Of a DNA stretch of 64,000 nt, positions 1 through 10,160 are shown piece after piece (within the stretch, counting starts at the first letter, position 1; every line of letters begins with the position of its first letter). Source of the DNA: Conoideocrella luteorostrata (Eukaryota; Ascomycota; Sordariomycetes; Hypocreales; Clavicipitaceae). The notes under the pieces are model-generated. The model worked only from the letters and a program-made list of their open reading frames with translations. It did not search any database and was not told the DNA's origin. The stretch lies in the NCBI GenBank assembly GCA_032433595.1, contig JASWJB010000235.1, positions 1 to 64,000 of the forward strand, given 5' to 3'. The position numbers and the translations under genes are program-made.

Positions 1-438
1 CCCAGAAGTAGTGGCTCTCTTCGCATAGAGATTCGGTATCCTCCACGATCCGATCATGTTTGGATTATTTGATGATTACGGGCATATTAAAGTTGAAAAA
101 TAGAGGCATGGTTCTTGCAGAAATAGTCCGCTCTTTGTCCAGTTTTGATTAGTGTGTCGTGGATCATCACCTCCAATGTAGCAACCACGAGTCGTAAATA
201 GCTTGTCGCATTCACAAAATGCGCGGCTACCCAGAATCAAGCCAGTAGTAGCAGGATCTTCTGTCAAGCTCGTGCCTCGTGGGCTGGTGGGCCTGTGTGA
301 AGAGCGGGAGGAGAGAGGTTTTATCCCGAGGACTCTTGATCAAGAGTCAGATAACCTGTGAAAGAGGCCAACAGGGGTTACCGACTCATTATGCGAAATA
401 GAGGTGTTATGTAGCAACGGATGAGAAAGCTATTATTT
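1..438. other. Downstream flank of the EST1-like gene, no supported gene
   Basis: This is the 3' flank of the minus-strand EST1-like gene. A 63-codon minus-strand frame (76-267) holds several cysteines, but it has no recognisable domain, no convincing splice context and no start evidence. I do not call it a gene; it could be a terminal exon of something beyond the window edge. Confidence 0.5.
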
Positions 439-3392
439 TCACTTATTCCCATAATAGGCCGCCTGCATAATGGCGTCGTCATAACTTGATGTAGTCTGGT
501 CGATTTGGAAATATCTTCCAGCCTCGCCGCCTAGAGAACTTGCAAAACCAGCTGGTTTGGGTTCACCAGCAATATTATCTAATCCAAGACCGACTCCATT
601 TGCCGGCGTGCCTTGATACAAGCTACTGGGGTGCGAGAAGACAGAAGTGCCGGACGATTGATGAGCCTGGCCAAAGGCTCGTGCTCCCCAAGGCGACGCA
701 GCGGGGCCGAGGTTCTCTCGTACAGACTTTTGCGTCTTGGCCCATTGGGTAAATGGGGAGCTGCGAGGGACATTAGTTTCTGACAAGGTCTGGAGCAAGC
801 TGCTTCTATGGTTGGTGGACCCAGCACCAGATGCGTCGACTCCAGGAACGCCAGGACTGCTGAAGTTGCGTCTGTTTTGCTGTGTCGCGTTACCATTGGC
901 AAATGCTCCATAGTGATTTCGTCCCGGGGTTGCAAACGGGTCATCCAGGGGGTGCCCAATAGCTCCTGAATGCCTCGGCGAGTTGTAAGGGCTCGGTTGA
1001 GCTGAAAAGGCGTCCTGGGTTCTGGGCGTCAAACTACCTGTCACGGTATCATCCGGCTTGGGAGTGTTAAACCATGCCCATGGCAGCTGAGCAAACTTTC
1101 CGGAAGGAATGGAGCCATTCGGGCTGGGCTCCGTGAGATGGGAGCCCGGCGCCTCATTTGCCGTCTTGTCGGGCATCCCATATGACGACGGGTCGTATGA
1201 GGAACAAGCTTGCTGTTGATACGATTGGGCCGTGGGAGTGGGAGGCTTGAGAAACGGTGTCAGCATGTTAATGAGTGTGTTCTCTGCATCGTCCGTCAGG
1301 GATTGGTCCTCCACGCTGTCCTCTGGCTGTAGCTCACAAATGACGCTATTGGGGGATGGGACTTTGGCGGCGTCGGGTTGCTGAACGGAGAGTCTTGTGC
1401 GGCTGGTGAGATCCTCAGCTTGGTGCTCATTGACGTCGCAAAATCCTAGGGGTGTGGTGACAGATGATGCGATGGCTGCAATTGGAGCAGTAGAGGCAGG
1501 TTTAGAGGAAGATGCCTCAAGACGATATTCAAAGATCAACCAATTATCAACAACCCTGTACGATACCGGAAACGTAGGATCCTCCGCCAGAAAGTATGCA
1601 CAGCGAAGAATGTCCAAAACTCTAGCCATACTCTCCTGTACCGGCTCCATTCGAGAGCTGGGATTTTCAAGATAGGACTTTGGAGTGCCGTCCTCGCCGC
1701 AAAAACATCGACAAGCTTCGGGAACAATGTCCTCTGAGAGCGGCTGAAAACCTCGAATCTCAAAGTCTTCTTTCAGAAGGTATGGGCAAGAAGCCAGTGT
1801 CTCCTGGTTGTAGGTAAAGACACACAGTAAAGTAAACACCTTTAAAAGATTTTGGATCATGCCAGGTACTACGCCCCCAAAGGCTTGCACCGCAGCACAA
1901 ACTTCCTGTCGACGGGCAGCTAGCCACATACAATAAAGACGAAGAATAGGGAGAAGCGCTTCTACTGGTGGCGTAATCACAGAGCTCTTCACAGACGTAT
2001 CGCCACTTCCATTTGCCGATGCCGCTTCCTTGAGTTCCGGTTCGAAAGTCGCACAAATATTAGAAATGAACAATGCATTAAATCGCAAAGTGAATTGGTA
2101 AAATCGCGAGGCAGTCGCGGTCTGCGCATCTGTAAGAGAGAGTTAGACAGATATTGGAGACATGCAGGGCCTTGAGACTAATAAACGTACCAGCATAGTT
2201 TGTCGCAGCAATATGGTGAGCAGAAATATTGACAAGTGCCATTTTAAGTAGAGTGTCAGTCGACTTCTCACTACGGCAAGCCATCTCAAGTCGGTGCATG
2301 ACTTCCCCTTCCAACTCCCCTTGCTGAGGAAAATCTTCACCCTTATAGAAGAGCGCATGAAGCCTGACAAACCACATGGAAAAAGCATCCTGCGCAGCGG
2401 ATGCATTGGGTCGCGGTTTGGATGAGTTAGGTAGTTGAAGAGACCTGAACTCCGATTCCAGATTAGACCTCGCGTTTGGGTGAGAGAATTCAACAGCCCA
2501 CGAGCGATAGAAGTGATAGACGACGTCAAGGTGGTTTCCCTGGTCTAGATGGACCATTCCCATTTGATGGTAAGCATGGCCGGCACTGGGTTTCAAATAG
2601 TGCGCAAGGCTGTAGTAAGTTAACGCCGTCTCATAACTAGAGTTCTTATGTCTGGCCTGAGTTCGATACCGGGACAGGTCACCCATGCGCAGGAGTGTAG
2701 AGTGACATGATTTCAGGACCAAGGCATGAAGTTCGGTGGGAACCGGGCTGATTCGATCTGCAGCAGTCATTTGCTCAACCTCGATTCCTTGAGCAACTCT
2801 CCTGAGTTCTGGCACATCGTAACGTCCCGTCAGGCGCTGAATGTACCCCTTGTAGAACTTTTGTGCAACTCGGAGAAAGTTGTTGTAGGACTTTTCTACC
2901 TTGCGTCTCTCAACAGCATGGGAGGATTGCTTAAGTCGGCCCTGTATGCGTCGGTATTCAGTATTGATGGAGGTATGTAGACCCCATAAACCCTCTTCCA
3001 CGTTCTCCTTAACGCCGTATTCAAAATCGAGAAAGATGGTCGCAGCAAACGCCAAGCGAAATCTAGAAAGATGTTAGCCACAAAATACAAACAATAGAAT
3101 GTAACGCAAATATGTACGCACTTCTCCAACAGGCCTTCGACGACCTCAAATTTCGAAATATCCACCCCAGAAGCACTTTCAGCTTGAAGTTTCTCGAGCT
3201 GTTTCAACAGGTGCTTTCTTATCTTCAGAGCCTGACTATTGCGCCCAGTTCGTCAGTACATGTCCTCAGTGTGTCGCCAACCCGTCGCTCCAGACGGACT
3301 GTGACAGCCAGCCTCTATGGTGCTTCTGGAGAAAGGCAACCCTTTTTCACTTACTGCCAATACTGGCTAGCCTGAGATTGAGCCGTAGCCAT
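439..3392 (-). CDS. EST1/SMG7-family (EBS1-like) protein
   Basis: Predicted 904 aa in four exons: 3355-3392, 3122-3235, 2191-3062 and 439-2129. The start gives MATAQSQASQYW, and joining exons 1 and 2 gives YWHQALKIRKHLLKQLEK, typical of EST1/SMG5-7 N-termini. Residues from about 50 to 340 form the helical 14-3-3-like/TPR-type EST1 region, with the family-diagnostic stretch YYSLAHYLKPSAGHAYHQMG followed by a VYHFYRSWAVEFSHPNARSNL motif region. The C-terminal 350 residues are low-complexity Ser/Pro/Asn-rich. Family knowledge: EST1/EBS1/SMG7 proteins bind phosphorylated UPF1 in nonsense-mediated decay or recruit telomerase. No C-terminal PIN nuclease domain is visible, so this is SMG7/EBS1-like rather than SMG6-like. 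The role is inferred from family. It is divergent with the ZNF511-like gene across about 1.35 kb. Confidence 0.88.
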
Positions 3393-4742
3393 TTCGACAG
3401 ACCGTTGCTATGCGCTCACTGTTGTTTGCGCGGCGGAATTTGGGGTGGAGACTCGATTCGGCTCGTGATGGACCGTGATGAATAATAGTCGACGAGATCT
3501 TTGTCACCTCATGCTATCAGGACTAAAAGCGACGAAAGAGGGTAAAGTTTGCGCAGCGTCAAACTACCCTCAGACCAAGTGCACGGCGACGAGGAACGGT
3601 TGGTACCAGGCTTGGCTCGTGGGAGTGTACTTGCTGTGTCGGGGAGGAACTCATTGGAAGGAGATTGCAGTTCTGACGAACAGCGCAAGAGATTCGGAAG
3701 GCAAAGGAGTCAGGGAGGAGCAGCGGAGTTGGGGTAAGGCGAGGTTCTCGCCGGCCGCAAACAAATCAAAGCGACGAACGAAATATCGAAAGTCAGCCTA
3801 GGAAAAGAAAAGGTGAGTGGATGACTGATGAACCCCTCAAGGTGACGACTAGTTAACTAGACCCTGGCTCTGTTGGCGCTGGAATTTCTTCGGGTCTGAC
3901 GCGCTCCCCCGTCACAGCAGCTTAAAGAGACTTGGTAAAGGTGAGAGTTCCCAGCAGTGACGGCGGGTGGTCCAGTCTCTGAGTACTCCGTACGTGGGTA
4001 AGTATAGCCTCGTGCCCTGCATCTGCAGCTAAGCATAGTCAAACTCTGCCAGACGCAAACTCGCCGCTTCTCAGATGCATAACTCAATTTACATGGGCAT
4101 ATCCTGTATATTTTATACATTTTTCATTTGTTCAACTTCATTCCGGGATGCACCAGCACCAGCCCGCTTTTGCGCACTGCCGTTGCTACCATTAGCCGTG
4201 TCACTACTACTGCTCCTAACGCTTCTCCGTACATACAAATTAATGTTGACCCACGTCATTTCTAGCAGGAACTGACTCAAAACACCCGTGATCTATAATC
4301 ATGTAGATTTAGGTGCATACATGCATGGATGTATACATCTATTCATTTGTTTAACAAGACCTAAGAGAGATGTTCGTCCCAAGAATACAGGGGTTAGCTT
4401 CGTCGATAATTGTTCCCGTTATGGAGCCAAGGCATCTTGCCCCACCATGCCACACTCGTACTTTCACCTCCTCCCTCATATGTAGGCTTTCATTTCAACC
4501 ACGACGACCTCTGTTTTGTGTCTGGTGCTTGAAACGGCTGATTGGCCCCGTTCTGTCTACTGTTGCGGCCCACTGCCCTTGTGTCTTCGAAATCAAAGCA
4601 CTTCATGCCGTTGTGCTACTCGACTATTGTTGCCCAACTCTGCGCCTTCGTCCTCCACCGCCTCCGACGCCACCTAGTGTCACTAAGCTCGTAACTGCTT
4701 CACTACAAAGTAATATTTTACCCTATCAAACCTAATTTACGA
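3393..4742. promoter_or_regulatory. Divergent intergenic region between the EST1-like and ZNF511-like genes
   Basis: The 1.35 kb separates two divergent starts. It holds one copy of the dispersed palindromic word (ACTCCGTAC near 3985-3993) and a CTAGTTAACTAG palindrome near 3849-3860. The short frames here have no domain content. It presumably contains both promoters; no specific operator is identifiable. Confidence 0.5.
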
Positions 4743-5578
4743 ATGAAGCGCTCACGAGAGCCCGATGAAATTTTAGAACCCGGCTGTGAAGACGAAGACG
4801 CTGAACGCTTTGCAAGTAGGGACTCACCTCTAGCCAGTGCGAGAACACCACAGCCGGCTTCGGTAGTCGAGGACGAAGTCGGCGATACAACCACAATGAG
4901 ATGTTCGCTGCCTCCTCACAAACAACCAGTTGCCTTCAGGTCATATCAGGAATACGAATCCCACTATAACATGTTTCACACAAATCGATGTCTCGAATGT
5001 CGGAAGAACTTTCCTTCAGAACACCTGCTCAGCGTACACATTGAGGAGTACCATGATCCTCTTGTCAGGGTTAGAAGGGACAAAGGCGAGCATACGGTAA
5101 GTGTAGCCCAAGCGTCCCCTTTTACTGTTGAATGACAAACAACTAACCTTCACTATAGTACTCCTGCTTCGTAGAGGGCTGTGAGCGGAAGTGTCTTACT
5201 CATCAAAAACGCAAACTACACATGATTGACAAACATATGTATCCGAAAAATTTCTTCTTCGGAGTCACAAAGGATGGCATTGATGGGAGGCGGTCATTGC
5301 TGGTCGAAAGTGACCATCGTCGACGGAGATCATCGACCAGCTCGGTGTCGAAGGAATTACGACGCCGGGCAGACGAGGTGGAGAAGCCAAACGGAGAGTC
5401 AACGGAGGCGAAGGATGCCGAGACGCAGTCCACCGAATCCAAAAAGACAGGATCAGCCAAAGGACAAAATGCAGACGCAGACATGGCAGATCTAGCCGGG
5501 GCCATGTCGGCATTGCAGTTCGTTCCTCCCAGTGTTCGCTTTGGTCGTGGTGGCCGCGCAGGTTTCTCAAAATCATGA
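4743..5578 (+). CDS. C2H2 zinc-finger protein, ZNF511-like
   Basis: Predicted 257 aa in two exons, 4743-5096 and 5159-5578. The 62-nt intron has donor GTAAGT and acceptor CACTATAG. The N-terminal 45 residues are acidic and Ser/Pro-rich. A zinc-binding region follows: an atypical finger starting MRCSLPPHKQPVAFRS with H-x4-H, a finger CLECRKNFPSEHLLSVHIEEYH (C-x2-C...H-x4-H), and, straddling the splice junction, YSCFVEGCERKCLTHQKRKLHMIDKHMYP. This spacing, and the ending in a Phe/Gly/Arg-rich tail near SVRFGRGGRAGF, match the ZNF511 family found from fungi to animals, whose molecular role is poorly defined. The middle is charged and low-complexity. It converges with BUD31 235 nt downstream. Confidence 0.85.
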
Positions 5579-5813
5579 GACGAAGTCACAGAAAAATGAG
5601 TGACTGGGTAACGATAATGATTAGTATGATAACGTACGATTGAATAATATTGGTCGAATGAAGGATTTCTACCTCAAGCTTCCTTCAACCCCAACTGTGG
5701 CAATGTCCCTAAAGTGCTCAATTCCATCGTAATCTCCATCTGTATTGTTGGGAACTCCAAACGCCGTGATCTTCAGTTCTCTTTTGCAGCAGTCTTTTAC
5801 TGGAAGTTCTAGC

Positions 5814-6334
5814 TTAATCGGTCGATGCGCACCCTCGACATCCACAGCTGACGCACTGCCTATCCTCTTGACCATCCTTCAGTTCGGCTCTAGGCACTCT
5901 GCAAATGCAAGTGCTGTTAAAGTTGGTTTCTTTTGTTTGGACACAGCGGAGGCAGCAGAGCTATTGATACAAATAAGCAGCTATTTTCGTGTCTTGGGAG
6001 ATGGAAATTATGCCAGATTAAGAAGACCTACCTTCTCATAACCCTGCTTTTTCCATTTCGCAATAAGCATAGCATCCGCGTATCCATTCTTCAGCAACCA
6101 GTCGTACAACTGTTTACTGATAGCTTCCTTCTGATAGTATAAATCATAAATATAGCGACTCCTTTGATGTGAAATTTGAAAGATTTCCCACTGCGCCTGA
6201 TATTTCGGGCCTGTGGGTGGGGGTTTGTTTTGGGCATCTTTCATTTTGTTGGAGAAGATGAGAAGATCATTCTCGATGTCGCTGAAGCCATCCGGCGGAG
6301 GCTTGCGCTTCGAGGAGTGTCGTACAGCGGGCAT
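5814..6334 (-). CDS. BUD31: BUD31/G10 pre-mRNA splicing factor
   Basis: Predicted 149 aa in two exons, 6032-6334 and 5814-5960, with a 71-nt intron (donor GTAGGT, acceptor CAATAG). The start MPAVRHSSKRKPPPDGF is the conserved G10 N-terminus. The frame is open upstream, but the family begins at this Met. The core HQRSRYIYDLYYQKEAIS and LIAKWKKQGYEKLCC is nearly invariant. The second exon supplies the C-terminal zinc-binding cysteines (LCCLRC, STCICRVP, CVSCGCRGCAS). Family knowledge: BUD31/Cwc14 is a core component of the NineTeen/Prp19-associated activated spliceosome. Length is normal. It shares a 296-bp divergent promoter with the complex I gene. Confidence 0.96.
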
Positions 6335-6630
6335 AACTTCTTCTATGTCGCCCGTCGCAGATCTTGCTACAGAAGAGCACAAAGAGCTTCAGAGTCGGTG
6401 ACAACGACCGTTCAGCTGCGACGTGAAGATTTACAGTTGTTGTTAGATGGAGTCGCAAAAACGTCACATTGCTGAGCCCCAGTCGAGGGCATTATCAGTT
6501 GTGGCGTCACTAACAGTGTGGCGGGAGATTGTCACGTGACGGCTGTCCGGAAGTTGAGTTCGCCGGTATATTGAAAGGATCCAACGTCACAGCCCGTGAT
6601 CACCAGGTTGAGAAGCATTGACTGCCCGCC
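6335..6630. promoter_or_regulatory. 296-bp bidirectional promoter of BUD31 and the NDUFA6 homologue
   Basis: The two start codons lie back to back with only 296 bp between them. A perfect 10-bp palindromic E-box, GTCACGTGAC, sits at 6531-6540. This is the core bound by bHLH factors such as Cbf1/CPF1-type and USF-like proteins. Its use here is inferred. Confidence 0.6.
6531..6540. promoter_or_regulatory. Palindromic CACGTG E-box
   Basis: Perfect palindrome GTCACGTGAC, 91 bp before the complex I subunit start and about 200 bp before the BUD31 start. Consistent with a bHLH (Cbf1-like) site; binding is not demonstrated. Confidence 0.5.
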
Positions 6631-7324
6631 ATGGCTATCACGCCGACCCAATTCGCCAAAAAGACGGCGCAATGTACGCGTACCATCACCCCGTTCATTC
6701 TGAGCAAGCTAACAGCCCGTGTAGCGGCCAGCTGGCCCGATGCGAAGCGTCGAGTTCTTTCTTCTTACCGCGAATGGATCCGAGCTGTATGTTTGCCAAC
6801 CACCATTGACCCTCCTACGAGCCTTCAAATCCGCGGGTATCAACCCAATCATTGAATGCTTTGCTCGTTACTAGGACAAGCCTTTAAAAAGTATATTGGA
6901 GATGCTGACGAGACACCTTAGGCCCCGGAAATACAGACCATGTACAACATGCCGCTCCCAATCTCTACCATCCGAACCCGGGTCCGTCAAGAGTTCGAGC
7001 GAAACCGATTCGCCAATAAACTTCCCGTTGTTGATGTGCTTCTCTTCAAATCCCACGCCGAATATCAGGTACGAATAGTCATCATAGGCAAGCGAGCCCC
7101 GAGGAGATGATATTCACTGTACTGACGACTCAGAACAGGAGATGATGAACTTTTGGAAGCAGACCACCCACGTAATGTCATACTTCAAAGAGGAGAATTT
7201 CAGAGGAGATAAGAGACTGCCATCAAGCTTTATGGAAGGCTTCCTGGAGGCACGTCCCCGTACCTTATTCGTGACACTTTTGGAAATAACAGCGACTAAC
7301 AGTTTACAACAGGGCCGGAATTAG
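6631..7324 (+). CDS. NADH:ubiquinone oxidoreductase LYR subunit (NDUFA6/B14, 14.8 kDa)
   Basis: Predicted 141 aa in four exons: 6631-6786, 6922-7068, 7139-7249 and 7313-7324. The start is [11 protein letters not shown]. The LYR-type signature follows as [13 protein letters not shown], then [31 protein letters not shown], and a conserved end FMEGFLEGRN. Family knowledge: this accessory subunit of mitochondrial complex I binds the acyl-carrier protein at the matrix-arm/membrane-arm junction. The last intron (7250-7312) appears to use a GC donor (GAG|GCACGT) with a good CTAAC branch and CAG acceptor, leaving a 12-nt last exon coding Gly-Arg-Asn-stop. GT donors nearby do not restore this conserved C-terminus. 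The N-terminus is somewhat longer than in several relatives. Confidence 0.93.
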
Positions 7325-7532
7325 ATAACAGCAACAACTGCTAATGTATATAAGTTCCTTCTAAGAGTTTTATGCAAAGAACCACCTAGCAACGCCGCAA
7401 GCTCCTCTATCCCGAGTTAGTGTGAAGGACAGGCTCCTGCCGTGAACATACGAGAAAATATGCAAACTAAAACCCCAATTAAGAAAAACAATACCCAATG
7501 CTGTCCCAGATTTATCCCTTATTTCGGCTAAA

Positions 7533-8196
7533 TCACCGCTCAACGCCATTCTCCGAGTTGAACTCTTGTCTCTTGGTCCAGAATTTTTCGGCAACCACAT
7601 CACATACGTCCTGTAGATCGCGAAGGCCCTTCTTGAGCGCATCAACAGCCGCACCATCTGAGGCAGCAAGTTAGTATGTTCGGCAGGGTTTTCCAAACTC
7701 AGTCAACAAGACAAAACGTACCGTATGTCTGGATTCTAATATTCATTTTCGGCTCAGACGGGTGAGGAATTGTGTATGCGCAAAATTCCACGTCGGGGCT
7801 GTAATAGTCAGCACAACCCACCAATGTAGACATGAAAGGGCGCGAGACATACTTCTTCATGATAATATAGCGAAGAGCATTGCCAAGAGTGTGCCCTTCA
7901 TCGGTGAATTCAAATGAGGCAGCTGTGTCCGTTGACCCCGGCAACTGCATGCAAGTTAGCACCTTCCTGCTGGTCAGTCATAAAATGTAAGAATCAGAAT
8001 ATGAATGTACAATCTTGACTCTCTGAATCTCAGCCTCCTCCTCCTCCTCTACTTCTTCTCCTTCCTCCTCGTTTTCCTCGGCGCCAGTCTCCATTTCAGC
8101 ATCGTCAACAGAAGCGGGCTGCGCAGAAGTCGGCTTGTCCTCCATGTTGATATCCTCAGACGCTGGCTCTTCAGCCTTCCTTGTACGGCCAGGCAT
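7533..8196 (-). CDS. RPC19: RNA polymerases I and III subunit RPC19 (AC19/RPAC2)
   Basis: Predicted 177 aa in three exons: 8011-8196, 7722-7944 and 7533-7657. After the first junction the frame reads RVKILPGSTDTAASFEF, then EGHTLGNALRYIIMKK, the alpha-like (RpoA/RPB11-type dimerisation) motif, and PHPSEPKMNIRIQTYDG. The C-terminal helix ends with DLQDVCDVVAEKF. Residues 1-60 are an extra, very acidic Glu/Asp-rich extension. Family knowledge: AC19 pairs with AC40 to form the alpha-dimer-like platform in Pol I and Pol III. The Met at 8196 is preferred over the one 13 codons upstream because MPGRTRKAEEP begins the ordered acidic tail. It converges with the complex I gene (208 nt apart). Its 5' side faces a tRNA gene, itself a Pol III product. 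Confidence 0.95.
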
Positions 8197-8478
8197 CGTG
8201 AGCTTACAATGGAGCGATCCGAGCTCAGCGGGCAATCTCCTCAGGTAGAAGTTGGTGACAGTATTTGCACTGACGGCAGATCAATGGCGAGCGGCGTGTG
8301 TGCAACAGATACAGAGCTTTTCGTTCAATTTTGGGGCTCACTTATCCAGAAATTTTGTCGTCCATGAAAATCATGGTGGGGCAGTTTAAAAGTCTAGGTG
8401 GATGACTTTGAGAAGGAGTTTGCATATCTGGACGTATATATCTAATTAGCGTCCAGAAATACCAATCATCCGAGCTTG

Positions 8479-8551
8479 GCCCGGGTAGCTCAATGGCTAG
8501 AGCGTGGGACTTTTAATCCCAAGGTTGGGGGTTCGAGACCCCCCTCGGGCG
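8479..8551 (+). tRNA. tRNA-Lys (UUU)
   Basis: A 73-nt cloverleaf folds by eye. The acceptor stem GCCCGGG pairs with CTCGGGC (one G-U), followed by discriminator G. The D stem is GCTC/GAGC. The anticodon stem is TGGGA/TCCCA with loop CTTTTAA (anticodon UUU), and the T arm is GGGGG-TTCGAGA-CCCCC. There is no intron. The A box (TAGCTCAATGG) and B box (GGTTCGAGACC) are intact, so it should be a functional Pol III gene. Confidence 0.97.
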
Positions 8552-8561
8552 TAGGAAATTC

Positions 8562-8568
8562 TTTTTTT
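8562..8568 (+). terminator. Pol III terminator of tRNA-Lys
   Basis: A run of seven T residues starting 11 nt after the tRNA 3' end, the usual Pol III stop signal. Confidence 0.85.
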
Positions 8569-9701
8569 GCCTTTCATGTGTGAAATTTTTGTTCTCATTT
8601 GTAATTATTGCATTTTGATACATCTACAAGTGAGGTATATTTTACCTGTCTTGGATAAAGTTTTTGTTCGTTGACTGTTTAGTTCCTTAAGCTACCAGTG
8701 TATTGCCCGTGTTATAATTTTAACGCAGGGTCGTCCTAGAGGGAGGCAAGTGATGTCGTTTATAATTAAACCGTATACAGCTGGGCGCAGCCGAATGCTC
8801 CAAGATGCAGGCACTGCACTCTACATGGAAGAACTTGCCAAAAAGAAGACACGGAGAGAAAACACGGGGAACGTTTTGCGTTGCCAGACATAATCAGACT
8901 TGCGCTATGGGTGCCTAGGTATCGATCTACAGGGTAGTAGACTTGTTGACCAACAAAATTGAACACATGCCCATTCAAAACGATAAACAGGCGCAATTAT
9001 TGCACAGAACCGTCCCACAGTAAACGAGAGGTGACAGGATATGCACCAGACGTACAATTATCATTCAAAATATATTCTTGACTTTCCATCAGGCGGGTGC
9101 AAGGACCTACGAGTGTCGCAAAGATCCAAATACCCTACACTGAACGTAGTGAGGGTTTCGGGTCGCGCGATCAACCACCAAGTCGAGCCAGCAGCTACTC
9201 TCTTGACTCAGCGCCATTCAAACGGTATCATCTAGAAATACGGAGTACGCCAATGGTAAAATTTTTTTCTTTTGGTTGTTTGAAGGTGCCCTCGTCGGTT
9301 CCCAATAATAAAGGATTGACTAGATATGGGCATGACACGACGAGCGATGAAACAAGACGGCAGCCAATGGAGGTAAATGTAGCAAGCTGGGCATGGATTG
9401 ATTTACTCGGGTCCGTTGCACTGGGTCTGTGTTGTAGTCAGCAAACCGCGGATAAATGGGTGAATGAGTGGCAGTTGGTAAGATCGATAGATGCAGGTTG
9501 GAACTGTTTGTGCCCCCTGCTTGGCCCAGACGGGTTGACGGTGCCAATGCGGTCTGTCATAACACGGTGTACGGAGTGTTATACTACGGTATTAGCACTG
9601 CAGGTTGCATGCTGCAAAGACGATCGCTATTCAACAGGGATCCCATCCTGGCAACCTGGCAACTGGGTACGAGAGCAGGAATGACAACGAGAGGGAGGCA
9701 G

Positions 9702-9775
9702 GCGGGTGAAGAATTACACGACCCCTCGGTCACTGTGGCTGGGCGGACCAAGGGGTCGTGTAATTTTTCACCCGC
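9702..9775. repeat. Long inverted repeat / hairpin
   Basis: The arms 9702-9726 and 9751-9775 are 25 nt each and complementary at all but one position. The left arm begins GCGGGTGAAGAATTACACG; the right arm read backward begins GCGGGTGAAAAATTACACG. Pairing continues inward through a C-A mismatch and GGTC/GACC, leaving a loop of about 15 nt. The full stem is about 30 bp. No coding frame explains it. Confidence 0.85.
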
Positions 9776-10131
9776 ATGGGTGGTGGGAGTGGTGAGAGAG
9801 TCAAGACGGCGGGAGGCACGCTCTGGCCAACCAAACAGTTGCCTTGCAGGTGCGCATTCGGGCGCAATGGCGTGAATGGGCATGTCGGGCAACTCGAAGG
9901 GGTGGAAGTCGGGCTCCACTGCTGCAACAACCACCTGAGACGACGACGTCTCAGGTCCAACCCACAGACGAGATTGACTGGGAAGTGGATACGGTATTCG
10001 TGTCAGACGTCGAAAAGATGGACTTGTTGGAGCCGGTCAGTCGGTGACGGTGAAGGGAGTGTGAAATAAAATATTGCATGTCCAAGCTAGGGCAAGCGGA
10101 TGAGCTGACATCGTATTGTTTACTCCGTACC

Positions 10132-10160
10132 AAGAAAAGAAAAGAAAAGAAAAGAAAAGA
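10132..10160. repeat. (AAAAG)n microsatellite
   Basis: About six tandem copies of an AAAAG unit, followed after 40 nt by an AAAAATA-type low-complexity run (10198-10229). Confidence 0.9.

Noticed and set aside
76..267. 63-codon minus-strand frame with five cysteines
   Set aside because: No domain, no signal peptide, no splice context I could trust; too short to support alone.
9097..9684. 195-codon plus-strand frame
   Set aside because: Composition unlike a real protein, no motif, and it contains the dispersed TACGGAGTAC word, which otherwise avoids exons.
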